From Synanceia verrucosa (lineage: Eukaryota; Chordata; Actinopteri; Perciformes; Synanceiidae): 64,000 bases of DNA. A model generated the notes under the pieces. The model was not told the origin of the DNA. It searched no databases and was given only the letters and a program-made list of their open reading frames with translations. Below are positions 36,401 through 49,110 of the stretch, in pieces. How positions within the stretch are numbered: the first letter of the stretch is position 1; the number at the start of each line of letters is the position of its first letter. The translations under genes were made by a program, and so were the position numbers. The stretch is taken from the NCBI GenBank assembly GCA_029721515.1, contig CM056567.1, forward strand, positions 8,457,507-8,521,506, in the 5' to 3' direction.

Positions 36401-39400
36401 AGGATGTCAAAAAATAGCTCCTAAAGGAATGTCATACTATAGTATGTCGAAAAAGCCAGAAAAAATGTAAAAAAAAAATGAAAATGTCTAAAAAGTGATA
36501 AATACGCCTTATTATGGCATTTTGAATGGATTTATCGTATAATTTGTGTTTAAATGCTGTAAAAAAGCCAAATTATAGGATGTCAAAAAATAGCTCCTCA
36601 ATGAATGTCATACAATAGTAGGTCGAAAAAGTCAAAAAAATGTCAAAAAATGAAAATGTCTAAAAAGTGATAAATATGCCTTATTATGATATGTTGAACA
36701 GATTTATAGCGTGATTTGTGTTTAGATGTTGTAAAAAAGCCAAATTATAGTATTTCAAAAAACACCTGTGAGAGAAAAAAGTCATACTATAGCATGTCAA
36801 AAAAGTCAAAAAATGTCAAAAAATTAAAACGTCTAAAAAGTGATAAAAATGACTTATTATGATATCTTGAACAGATTTATAGCATAATTTGTGTTTAGAT
36901 GTTGTAAAAAAGCCAAATTATAGTATGTCAAAAAATACCTCTGAAAGAAAAAAGTCATGCTATAGTATGTCAAAAGTCAAAAAATGTCAAAAAACTTAAA
37001 TGTCTAAAAAGTGATAATTATGCTTCATTATGGCATTTTGAATGGATTTATCACATAATTTGTGTTTAATTGTTATAAAAAAGCCAACTTATAGGATGTC
37101 AAAAATAGCTCCTAAAGGAATGTCATACTATAGTATGTCGAAAAAGCCAGAAAAAATGTAAAAAAAAAAAAAGAAAATGTCTACAAAGTGATAAATACGC
37201 CTTATTATGGCATTTTGAATGGATTTATCGTATAATTTGTGTTTAAATGCTGTAAAAAAGACAAATTATAGGATGTCAAAAAATAGCTCCTAAAGGAATG
37301 TCATACAATAGTATGTCGAAAAGTCGAAAAAATGTCAAAAAAGGAAAATGTCTAAAAAGTGATAAATATTCCTTATTATGATATGTTGAATAGATTTATA
37401 GCATAATTTGTCTTTAGATGTTGTAAAAAAGCCAAATTATAGTATTTCAAAAAATAACTCTGAGAGAAAAAAGTCATACTATAGTATTTCAAAAAAGTCA
37501 AAAAATGTCAAAAAATTAAAATGTTTAAAAAGTGATAAAAATGACTTAGTATGATATGTTGAATAGATTTATAGCATAATTTGTGTTTACATGTTGTAAA
37601 AAAGACCAATTATAGCATGTCAAAAAATACCTACGAAAGAAAAAAGTCATACTATAGTATGTCGAAAAAGTCGAAAAATGTCAAAAAATGGAAATGTCTA
37701 AAAAGTGATAAATATGCCTTATTATGGCATATTGAATGGATTTATCGCATAATTTGTCTTTAAATTTTGTAAAAAAGCCAAATTATAGGATTTCAAAAAA
37801 AACCTACTGCAGAAAAAGGTCATACTATAGTATGTCGAAAGAGTCAAAAAATGTCAAAAAACTTAAATGTCTAAAAAGTGATAAATACGCCTTATTATGG
37901 CATTTTGAATGGATTTATCACATAATTTGTGTTTAATTGTTATAAAAAAGCCAACTTATAGGATGTCAAAAAATAGCTCCTAAAGGAATGTCATACTATA
38001 GTATGTCGAAAAAGCCAGAAAAAATGTCAAAAAATGAAAATGTCTAAAAAGTGATAAATATGCCTTATTATGATATGTTGAACAGATTTATAGCGTAATT
38101 TGTGTTTAGATGTTGTAAAAAAGCCAAATTATAGTATTTCAAAAAACACCTGTGAGAAAAAAAAGTCATACTATAGCATGTCAAAAAAGTCAAAAAATGT
38201 CAAAAAATTAAAACGTCTAAAAAGTGATAAAAATGACTTATTATGATATGTTGAACAGATTTATAGCATAATTTGTGTTTAGATGTTGTAAAAAAGCCAA
38301 ATTATAGTATATCAAAAAATACCTCTGAAAGAAAAAAGTCATACTATAGTATGTCAAAAAAGTCGAAAAATGAAAATGTCGAAAAAGTGATATTTATGCC
38401 TTATTATGCCATTTTGAATGGATTTATCGCATAATTTGTGTTTGAATGCTGTAAAAAAGCCAAATTATAGGATGTCAAAAAATAGCTCCTAAAGGAATGT
38501 CATACTATAGTATGTCGAAAGAGTCAAAAAATGTCAAAAAATTATAATGCCTAAAATGTCATAAATATGCCTTATTATGGCATTTTGAATGGATTTATCG
38601 CATAATTTGTGCTTCAATGTTGTAAAAAAGCCAAATTATAGGATGTCAAAAAATAGCTCCTAAAGGAATGTCATACTATAGTATGCTGAAAAAGTCAAAA
38701 AATGTAAAAAAATTAAAATGTTTAAAAAGTGATGAAAATGCCTTATTATGATATGTTGAATTGATTTATTACATAATTTGTGTTTACATGTTGTAAAAAA
38801 GCCAAATTATAGGATGTCAAAAAATACCTACTACAGAAAAAGTCATACTATAGTATGTCGAAAAAGTTGAAAAATGTCAAAAAAATTAAAACGTCTAAAA
38901 AGTGATAAAAATGACTTATTATGATATGTTGAATAGATTTATAGCATAATTTGTGTTTAGATGTTGTAAAAAAAGCCAAATTATAGTATGTCAAAAAATA
39001 CCTCTGAAAGAAAAAAGTCATACTATAGTATGTCAAAAAAGTCAAAAAATGTCAAAAAATTAAAATGTCTAAAAAGTGATAAAAATGACTTATTATGATA
39101 TGTTGAATAGATTTATAGCATGATTTGTGTTTAAATGTTGTAAAAAAGCCAAATTATAAGATGTCAAAAATAGCTCCTAAAAGAAAGTCATACTATAGTA
39201 TGTCGAAAAAGACAAAAAATGTCAAGAAAATTAAAATGTCTAAAAAGTGATAAATATGCCTTATTATGGCATATTGAATGGATTTATCGCATAATTTGTC
39301 TTTAAATGTTGTAAAAAAAAGCCAAATTATAGGATTTCAAAAAAAACCTCTGAGAGAAAAAAGTCATACTATAGTATTTCAAAAAAGTCAAAAAATGTCA

Positions 39401-42400
39401 AAAAATTAAAATGTTTAAAAAGTGATAAAAATGACTTAGTATGATATGTTGAATAGATTTATAGCATAATTTGTGTTTACATGTTGTAAAAAAGACCAAT
39501 TATAGCATGTCAAAAAATACTACTGAAAGAAAAAAGTCATACTATAGTATGTCGAAAATGTCGAAAATGTCAAAAAATGAAAATGTCTAAAAAGTGATAA
39601 TTATGCCTTATTATGGCATTTTGAATGGATTTATCACATAATTTGTCTTTACATGTTGTAAAAAAGCCAAATTATAGGATGTCAAAAAATACCTCTGAAA
39701 GAAAAAAGTCATACTATAGTATGTCAAAAAAGTCAAAAAATGTCAAAAAATTAAAATGTCTAAAAAGTGATAAAAATGACTTATTATGATATGTTGAATA
39801 GATTTATAGCATGATTTGTGTTTAAATGTTGTAAAAAAGCCAAATTACAAGATGTCAAAAATAGCTCCTAAAAGAAAGTCATACTATAGTATGTCGAAAA
39901 AGACAAAAAATGTCAAGAAAATTAAAATGTCTAAAAAGTGATAAAAATGCTTTATTATGGTATCTTGAATGGATTTATGGCATAAATTGTGCTTAAATGT
40001 TGAAACAAAGACAAATTATAGGATTTCCAAAAATAGCTTCTAAAAGAAAGTCATGCTATAGTATGTCGAAAAAATAAAAAAATGTCAAAAAATTAAAATG
40101 TTTAAAAAGTGATAAAAATGACTGATTATGATATGTTCAATAGATTTATAGCATTATTTGTGTTTACATGTTGTAAAAAAGCCAAATTATGATACGTCAA
40201 AAAATACCTCTGAAAGAAAAAAGTCATGCTATAGTATGTCAAAAAAGTCAAAAAATGTCAAAAAACTTAAATGTCTAAAAAGTGATAATTATGCTTCATT
40301 ATGGCATTTTGAATGGATTTATCACATAATTTGTGTTTAATTGTTATGAAAAAGCCAACTTATAGGATGTCAAAAAATAGCTCCTAAAGGAATGTCATAC
40401 TATAGTATGTCGAAAAAGCCAGAAAAAATGTAAAAAAAAAATGAAAATGTCTAAAAAGTGATAAATACGCCTTATTATGGCATTTTGAATGGATTTATCG
40501 TATAATTTGTGTTTAAATGCTGTAAAAAAGCCAAATTATAGGATGTCAAAAAATAGCTCCTAAAGGAATGTCATACAATAGTAGGTCGAAAAAGTCAAAA
40601 AAATGTCAAAAAATGAAAATGTCTAAAAAGTGATAAATATGCCTTATTATGATATGTTGAACAGATTTATAGCGTAATTTGTGTTTAGATGTTGTAAAAA
40701 AGCCAAATTATAGTATTTCAAAAAATACCTGTGAGAGAAAAAAGTCATACTATAGCATGTCAAAAAAGTCAAAAAATGTCAAAAAATTAAAACGTCTAAA
40801 AAGTGATAAAAATGACTTATTATGATATGTTGAACAGATTTATAGCATAATTTGTGTTTAGATGTTGTAAAAAAAGCCAAATTATAGTATGTCAAAAAAT
40901 ACCTCTGAAAGAAAAAAGTCACACTATAGTATGTCAAAAAAGTCAAAAAATGAAAATGTCTAAAAAGTGATAATTATGCCTTATTATGCCATTTTGAATG
41001 GATTTATCGCATAATTTGTGTTTGAATGCTGTAAAAAAGCCAAATTATAGGATGTCAAAAAATAGCTCCGAATGGAATGTCATACAATAGTATGTCGAAA
41101 AAGTCGAAAAAATGTCAAAAAAGGAAAATGTCTAAAAAGTGATAAATATGCCTTATTATGATATGTTGAATAGATTTATAGCATAATTTGTGTTTAGATG
41201 TTGTAAAAAAGCCAAATTATAGTATTTCAAAAAATACCCCTGAGAGAAAAAAGTCATACTATAGTATTTCAAAAAAGTCAAAAAATGTCAAAAAATTAAA
41301 ATGTTTAAAAAGTGATAAAAATGACTTAGTATGATATGTTGAATAGATTTATAGCATAATTTGTGTTTACATGTTGTAAAAAAGCCAAATTATAGTATGT
41401 CAAAAAATACCTCTGAAAGAAAAAAAGTCATGCTATAGTATGTCAAAAAAGTCGAAAAATGTCAAAAAATGAAAATGTCAAAAAAGTGATAATTATGCCT
41501 TATTATGGAATTTTTAATGGATTTATCACATAATTTGTGTTTAAATTTTGTAAAAAAGCCAAATTATAGTATGTCAAAAATACCTCTGAAAGAAAAAAGT
41601 CATACTATAGTATGTCAAAACAGTCAAAAAATGTCAAAAAATTAAAATGTCTAAAAAGTGACAAAAATGACTTATTATGATATGTTGAATAGATTTATAG
41701 CATAATTTGTGTTTACATGTTGTAAAAAAGCCCAATTATAGTATGTCAAAAAAACCTCTGAAAGAAAAAAGTCATACTATAGTATGTCGAAAAATTCGAA
41801 AAATGTCAAAATATGAATTTGTCTAAAAAGTGATAATTATGCCTTATTATGGCATTTTGAATGGATTTATCGCATAATTTGTGGTTATATGTTGTAAGAA
41901 ATGCAAATTATAGGATTTCAAAAAATAGCTCCTACAAGAAAGTCATACTATAGTATGTTGAAAAAGTCAAAAAATTAAAATGTTTAAAAAGTGATGAAAA
42001 TGCCTTATTATGGTATGTCGAATGGATTTATAGCATAGTTTGTCTTTACATGTTGTGACAAAGCCAAATTACAGGATGTCAAAAATACCTACTAAAGAAA
42101 AAAGTCATACTATAGTATGTCGAAAAAGTCGAAAAAGTCAAAAAATGAAAACTTCTAAAAAGTGATAAATATGCTTTATTATGATATGTTGAATAGATTT
42201 ATAGCATAATTTGTGTTTAGATGTTGTAACAAAGCCAAATTATAGTATTTCAAAAAATACCTCTGAGAGAAAAAAGTCATACTATAGTATGTCAAAAAAG
42301 TCAAAAAATGTCAAAAATTCAAAATGTCTAAAAAGTGATGAAAATGGCTCATTATGATATGTCAAATGGATTCATAGCATAATTTGTGCTTAGATGTTGT

Positions 42401-44650
42401 AAAAAAGCCAAATTATAGTATGTCAAAAAATACCTCTGAAAGAAAAAAGTCATGCCATAGTATGTCGAAAAAGTCAAAAAATGTTAAAAAATTAAAACGT
42501 CCAAAAAGTGATAAAAATGACTTATTATGAGATGTTGAATAGATTTATAGCATAATTTGTGTTTAGAAGTTGTAAAAAAGCCAAATCATAGTATGTCAAA
42601 AAACACCTCTGAAAGGAAAAAAGTCATACTGTAGTATGTCAAAAAAGTCAAAAAATGTCAAAAAATTAAAATGTCTAAAAAGTGATAAAATGACATTGTG
42701 ATATGTTGAACAGATTTATAGCATCATTTGTGTTTAGATGTTGTAAAAAAGCCAAATTATAGAATGTCAAAAAAATACCTTTGTCAGAAAAAAGTCATAC
42801 TATAGTATGTCAAAAAAGTCAAAAAATTAAAATGTTTAAAAAGTGATAAAAATGACTTATTATGATATGTTGAATAGATTTATAGCATAATTTGTGTTTA
42901 CATGTTGAAAAAAGCCCAATTATATTATGTCAAAAAATACCTCTGAAAGAAAAAAGTCATACTATAGTATGTCGAAAAAGTCAAAAAATGTCAAAAAATT
43001 AAAATGTCTAAAAAGTGATAATTATGCCTTATTATGGCATTTTGAATGGATTTATCGCATAATTTGTGTTTAAATGTTGTAAAAATGCCAAATTATAGGA
43101 TGTCAGAAAATAGCTCCTAAAGGAATGTCATACTATAGTATTTTGAAAAAGTCAAAAAATGTCAAAAAATTAAAATGTTTAAAAAGTGATAAAAATTCCT
43201 TATGATGGCATTTTGAATGGATTTATCGCATAATTTGTGTTTAAATGTTGTAAAAAAGCCAACTAAAACTATGTCAAAAAATACATCCCAAAACATAGTC
43301 ATACTATAGTATGTCGCAAAAGTCAAAAAATGTCAAAAATTTAAAATGTCTAAAAAGTGATGAAAATGGCTCATTATGATATGTCAAATGGATTTATAGC
43401 ATAATTTGTGTTTAGATGTTGTAAAAAAGCCAAATCATAGTATGTCAAAAAACACCTCTGAAAGAAAAAAAGTCATACTGTAGTATGTCAAAAAAGTCAA
43501 AAAATTAAAATGTCTAAAAAGTGATAAAAATGACTTATTATGATATGTTGAATAGATTTATAGCATAATTTTTGTTTACATGTTGTAAAAAAGCCAAATT
43601 ATAGGATGTCAAAAAATACCTCTGAGAGAAAAAAGTCATACAATAGTATGTCAAAAAAGTCAAAAAATGTCAAAAAATTAAAACGTCCAAAAAGTGATAA
43701 AAATGCCTTATTATGGTATGTTGGATGGATTTATAGCATAATTTGTGTTTAAATGTTGTAAAAAAGCCAAATTATAGGATGTCAAATAATAGCTCCTAAA
43801 GGAATGTCATACTATAGTATGGTGAAAAAGTCAAAAAATGTCAAAAACATTAAGATGTCTAAAAAGTGATAAAAAATGCCTTATCATTGTGTTATATGGA
43901 TTTATAGCATAATTTGTGTTTAAATGTTGTAAAAAACCCAAATTATAGGACGTCAAAAACACCCCCTCAAGAAGAAAGTCACACTAAAGTATGTCCAAAA
44001 AGTCCACAAATTTAAAAAAAAAAAATCTGAATGTCTTAAAAGCGACAAAAAATGACTTATTATAGTATGTTGAATAGATTTATAACATAATTTGTGTTTA
44101 AATGTTTTAACAAAACCAAATTATATTATGTCAAAAATACCTCTTAAAAAAAGTCCTTCTATAGTATGTCGAAAAAGTCAAAAAATGTCAACACATTAAA
44201 ATAATAGCATAGTTTGTCTTTGAGTGTTGTAAAAAAAACAAATTACAGGATGTCAAAAAATAATTCTGACAGAAAAAAGTCATACTATAGCATGTCGAAA
44301 AAGTCAGAAAATGTCAAAAAAATTAAAATGTGTAAAAAGTGATAAAAATACCTTATTATGGTATGTTGATTGGATTTATAGCATAATTTGTGTTTAAATG
44401 TTGTAAAAAATCCAAATAATAGGATGTCAAAAAATACCTCCTAAAAAAGTCATACTGTAGTGTGTTGAAAAAGTCAATAAATGTAAAAAAAAAATTAAAA
44501 CATCTAAAAAGCGAAAAAAAAAAAAAGACTTATTATGGTATGTTGAATAGATTTACAAATAATTTGTGTTTAAATGCTTTAAAAAAGCCAAATTATAGCA
44601 TGTCAAAAATACCTTAAAAAAAGTCATCCTAAGTTATGTCAAAAATTTCT
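30448..44650 (-). repeat. AT-rich ~172-bp satellite array, inverted arm
   Basis: Same monomer as the forward arm in the opposite orientation, about 80 copies. CATACT anchors at 30755, 30926, 31100 and 31272 keep the 171-174 bp spacing. Divergence increases towards the right end (poly-A expansions, shortened units after about 43.9 kb). Confidence 0.96.
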
Positions 44651-45051
44651 GTCATAACCTGTCTCTGGGCCATGACAAATGTGGAAAGGACACCTTGATG
44701 GATGTTACATTAAATATATTTATTTAGAACAGAGTGAACACAGACGGCTCAAACAAAATGTACAAACATGGAGTGTGTTTGTCAGTGGGATCAGTTGTGT
44801 TAATGCAGATGTGAGCGGAGGTGAAGTGATCTGCTGTGGGAGCAATTCAAACCAAAATCCCAAACGCCAGCTCTGCAGGAAGAGTGAATCCCAGGTGCGT
44901 CGCCGAGACATCCTGAACGGGTCTTTTTCAAATGGGTCCACCTCCAGTGCCCAATCAGGTTGTCCTCACACTGTGATGCCTTCAGATACAGAAGCAACAC
45001 AGTAAAGTACATCCACGCTGAATTGTGCCATCCTGAGGCAGGGCCGTCACA
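44651..45051. other. single-copy island inside the satellite array
   Basis: About 400 bp of higher-GC sequence without satellite units, flanked on both sides by inverted-arm monomers. On the - strand it carries an AATAAA (over 44710-44725) downstream of a 73-85 codon frame. That would suit a retroposed 3' gene end or a non-autonomous transposon, but I recognise no family. Confidence 0.6.
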
Positions 45052-45795
45052 AGTCAATAAAAGTCAAAAATTAAAAGGTCTAAAAAGTGAGGAAAAAATG
45101 ACTTATTATGGTATGTAGAATGGATTTATAGCATAATTTGTGTTTAAATGTTGTAAAAAAGCCAAATTATAGCATATCAAGAAATACCTCCTAAAAAAGT
45201 CATATTACAGTATGTTAAAAAAGTCAAAAAATGTCAAAAAATTAAAATGTCTAAAAAGTGATTAAAAAATACTTATTAATAATGGTATGTTGAATGGATT
45301 TATAGCATAGTTTGTGTTTAAATGTTGTAAACAAGCCAAATTTTCCTATGTCAAAAAATACCTCCTAAAAAATAGTCATGCTATAGTATTTCTAAAAATT
45401 TTAAAAAAAAAAAAAAAAAAAAAAGTTTAAAATTAAAATGTCTAAAAAATGATTAAAAATGCCTTATCATGGTATGTTGAATGGATTTATAACATAGTTT
45501 TTGTTGAAATGTTGTCAAAAAAAGCCAAATTATTGGAAGTCAAAAAATACCTCCTAAAGAAAAAACGTCATACTATAGTATGTCGAAAAAGTAAAAAAAA
45601 ATTCAAAAAATTAAAATGTCTAAAAAGTGATAAAAAAAAATTAATTATTATGGTATGTTGAATGGATTTATAGCATAATTTGTCTTTAAATGTTGTTTAA
45701 AAAAAAAAAAAGCCAAATTAGAGTATGTCAAAAAAGCCTAAAAAAAGTCATATTATAGGACGTCGAAAAAGTCAAAAAAAATTAAAACATCTGTA
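45052..45795 (-). repeat. satellite array, terminal degenerate monomers
   Basis: Four to five more inverted-arm units, with long A-runs (for example near 45401-45424 and 45695-45711). The array stops at about 45795. Confidence 0.9.
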
Positions 45796-46165
45796 TTGCT
45801 CTAGCTCCTTCCTACATGAAGCTATGGTTAAAAATGCATATTTGACCTTGGTGACCTTGACCTTTTACTGATCTTGACCAAACTGAATCAGTGTCTTCTG
45901 TCTTCTGGATTCCTATATTTGTTTATATACCATGCAGAATCTCCCATACATTACTATGGGGTGACCATTCATTTGACCTTGATGACCTTGAATCAGATCT
46001 GATCACCAAAAATTAATCAGTTTTAAGTTAAGCCACTTCTGACCAATCAAAATTTTATCAAAATCCATCCATAACTTTTTGCGTTATTTTGTAAACCAAC
46101 AAACTAACCAACAAATAAACAAACCCTGGTAAAAACATAACCTCCTTGGCAGAGGTAAAACATGT
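45796..46165. mobile_element. interspersed repeat of fish type, family not named
   Basis: Contains reiterated TGACCTTG motifs near 45852-45880, a run of AACAAACTAACC-like units, and ends in CCTCCTTGGCAGAGG. From memory this terminus recurs in many teleost intergenic repeats. No coding sequence and no clear target-site duplication. Confidence 0.5.
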
Positions 46166-47964
46166 CACCACAAAGTGCTGTCCCATTGGTGTAAGTTCAA
46201 GCCCTCACAGCCTCGAACACTCAAGCATCAGTTTAAGACCTTTTAGAGGAGACACTGGGATCAGGCCACTGTATGAAATAGCTCTCTAATGACCGCAAGA
46301 TCTAGATACTGAGTCTCATGTTGTGCTATGAAGGCTAATCTGTTAACAAATATATATTGTATGGTTGATAATAATAAAAAATAATGTTTAAAATAAAGGA
46401 TAGAATATGTCAAATTTGCACATATGCTTACAGAAAATACTCACTAATACTGTATTTGGGGGCAATAAGTACTATTATGCCTACTAGTTTTATTATTATT
46501 ATTACGTTTTTACCATACCACATATTAATTCTTAGTTACTTTATCTCTGCACTACATTTATATATTTCTATATTTATCTATTTATGTCACACACCAAAAT
46601 ACCAAGTTAAATCCCTTGTTTGTTCAAACTTACTTGGCAATTACCTTTTTTCCAGATTCTGTAATATGAGAAAAAAAAAAAACAACAAAAAAAAAACCTC
46701 TCATAATTCTCGCTCAACCATTCCTGGTTTGGGGCCTTCAGCTCCTTTCACACAGCCTGGTCAGGACTGTTATTCCCACCAGCTGTTAAGTATAAAGAGC
46801 ACTGAGCTGATGGTCAGAGTTGTTCTGCTGCTGAACTGAGCAACACAAACACTGCAGTGTTAAATAAATGTCAGGCCACTTTTGCTTATGTTAAATCGCG
46901 CACTAGGGTGGAGTTACACCACTGCTGTTTGGTTCAGTGTGAAAAAGCAAAGCCAGTAAAACCGCAGCTCTGCAAGGCACAGTTTTCTGCTGGCAGTTCC
47001 ATGTCTGTAGGTTTTGAGCCAAATTAAATGCCATATTATATTAACAAGAAAGAATATTCTGTCACACATCTAACAGGCTTCATCAACTTAAAACTGACTG
47101 TTTAGAGGAGGTTTTTATTGAGACAATATAGCTAATAAAATACATAAAGTTGGAAAACTATGAGCCCTGTTTAATCATGAGAAAATGTCACAGATGGTTT
47201 ATACATAAATGTTTGGCATTTTAATGGATCACTTTGTTTTTCTTGGCACTGTATGAGCCTTGTATTAATAAGGGAAAGTTACGTTTGCTTTGGCTGTCCT
47301 TCAGCATATATTTGTACATGTTTTCAATAACTAATATGTTCATTAGGTTGTGAATTTGTTGGTAACTGGTGGCACAATAATTGGTATGTTAAGCCATGCC
47401 ACAGCCTACATAGTAAGTACCAAGCACCTTTGAACTAACAACAAAGTAGTATAATATTTAACCTTAATATAAAAGTTCAAGTGTTTTTTACTGATGCAGC
47501 TAATTGAGGGCAACATCTAAAATCTGTGGATAGGTCTGCAGTCACACAAATAATAACAACATGAATGTCAAATGTTCAAACCTCAGAAGTCCTTGCTGGT
47601 TCCCAGTTTGATTGAAAAAGGTAAAGTGGGCATCAGACTTGTTTTCTACTACCTTCAGGTACAACCTCAACATGTACAAGCACAAAGAGCAGCATATGAG
47701 GAGGTTGTGGAAAAATATTTTTTTCTTGAAACCTGAAATCAACTGAAGAAGCTCTGTGAGGGCCAAAACAGCTAATGTCCAAATAATAAAAATATTCAAG
47801 TCACTACAATATCACTTAAGTATAACGGGATCTCCTGACAACTAAGAGCTAGTTCTGATCAATTATGGTTCCTAAGTCAAGTCAAACAATATGATACTGC
47901 GACAAATACTAGGCATTTAATAAAACGAATCAACAGTGTGCATACAGATAACTAGCAGACATAC
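46166..47964. other. intergenic, possible downstream part of the 48.5-kb transcript
   Basis: AT-rich sequence. On the - strand a 39-bp splice-bounded segment at 47733-47771 (AG before, GT after) could continue the 47965-48046 exon in frame, but its acceptor tract is poor. TTTATT (AATAAA on -) occurs near 47115. Nothing else recognised. Confidence 0.35.
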
Positions 47965-48046
47965 CCAATGAGCCTGTGGTTGATTTCATTATGTTGGGAC
48001 AGGAACCATAAATGTTCTTCTTACTACACATCCCAGGAGGGTCATC
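47965..48046 (-). CDS. candidate exon 2 of an unidentified small gene (82 bp)
   Basis: On the - strand it is bounded by a good acceptor (gtgctctccag) and donor (gtatgt). Joined in phase 0 to the seven-codon exon at 48499-48519 it stays open: DDPPGMCSKKNIYGSCPNI, then MKSTTGSL. I recognise no family. It could equally be a noncoding exon. Confidence 0.35.
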
Positions 48047-48498
48047 CTGGAGAGCACACCCACATTGTTGTTTAAGATCTAAAACGGCAATGCTAATCAT
48101 TCTCTGGCTCGTGCTACTGCTAAGTCTGTAGCTAGCTAAATCCAGATTAGCCATCTCATAAAATAAGAACCGTGGGTAATAGTTAGCAAAGCGCTAATGT
48201 TGTTAATACTAGTTGGATATTTACTAACTTGATTATGTATATTGATTAAGGTCAGTTATTTGGAAGTGAACTACTGTCATGTTTCAAGCTAAATACGAGG
48301 ATCATAAGGCTAGCTAGCGAGCTAAATTAGTTTATAATCTTCCTATAAGGCTTCCGACAAGCATTATGTATATCCAGTTGAGAGCTTACGCCAACATTTA
48401 AATGCTACACATAGTGAATATAACCATTCTGCCGTATCATAAACGCAACAAACATTAAAAACCCAAACATATTTAATCAAGCCGAGAGACTCACTTAC

Positions 48499-48519
48499 AA
48501 GAACAGTCGCAAACGCCAT
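48499..48519 (-). CDS. candidate first coding exon of an unidentified gene (MAFATVL)
   Basis: On the - strand CAAAATGGCG gives a good start context, followed by seven codons (MAFATVL) and a consensus gtaagtgag donor. It lies just downstream of paired CCAAT boxes and a CRE-like site. No homologue known to me sits between COL19A1 and COL9A1 in mammals. Confidence 0.4.
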
Positions 48520-48640
48520 TTTGGAGTTGAACTCTAACCTAAACCATTACGTCACGACGCAGAGTCCCTTGCAATGCGTCCTCCTGTGATTGGCTGAAAA
48601 GGAGAAGGCATCTGATTGGCTACGGGCTTAAAAATACAGA
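48520..48640 (-). promoter_or_regulatory. TATA-less promoter-like segment, two CCAAT boxes and CRE
   Basis: On the - strand: inverted ATTGG at 48615-48619 and 48589-48593 (CCAAT boxes 26 bp apart) and TGACGTAA (48547-48554) about 30 bp before the ATG. This is the only CpG-containing, GC-richer patch between the satellite and col9a1. Confidence 0.5.
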
Positions 48641-48784
48641 CTGTGGAGACTCAAAACAAAACAAAAAAAAAACACATACAAAAATTTATTTTTTTATGAA
48701 AACTGCAAATACATGTTTTTGTGGATTAATTGAAAATAAAAAAATATGAAAAATGTGATTTTTTTTTAGCGTTTACATGTAACA

Positions 48785-49110
48785 GTACAATTGTTGTCTT
48801 GCATCTCTCTGTTATAGTCTTGTATTTGTTGTGGTTTTGTATCTTTCCCTTGTTTTCTTGAATGTAACGGTTATTTTGCATCTCTCTGCAGTTGTCTTGC
48901 GTCTCCTTACAGTTGTCTTGCACCTCCTCTGGGTTGTCTTGTACCTCTCCGTGGTCGTCTTGGGTCTCGGCGCAGTTGTCTTTCTCTGTGTAATTGTCTT
49001 GCATCTTTCTGCAGCTGTTTTGCATATCTTTGTAGTTGCCTCATGTCTTTGGCCAGGTTTGGGGCCCCCCTGGGCCTTTGCCCAGCAGGCCTTCTCGACT
49101 CGGATGGTGT
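48785..49110. repeat. degenerate 21-bp minisatellite plus tail
   Basis: About twelve imperfect units of a GTTGTCTTGCATCTCTCTGCA type run from 48785 to 49040, followed by a C/G-rich tail through about 49110. The long Lys/Thr/Arg- or Leu/Val-rich frames across it come from the 21-bp (7-codon) period. Similar repeats are dispersed in teleost genomes (from memory). Confidence 0.8.

Noticed and set aside
22621..45661. Many 60-138 codon open frames rich in Phe/Tyr/Leu/Asn or Lys/Ser across the satellite
   Set aside because: They repeat with the 172-bp monomer, differ only by monomer variants and have no splice or start context; they are periodicity artefacts.
21898..45795. CRISPR-like array of regularly spaced repeats
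   Set aside because: Eukaryotic context; the whole 172-bp unit repeats, with no unique spacers and no cas genes.
46384..46839. 151-codon frame on the + strand
   Set aside because: AT-rich hydrophobic sequence with a poly-Lys run from an A-tract; no promoter, splice or homology signal seen.
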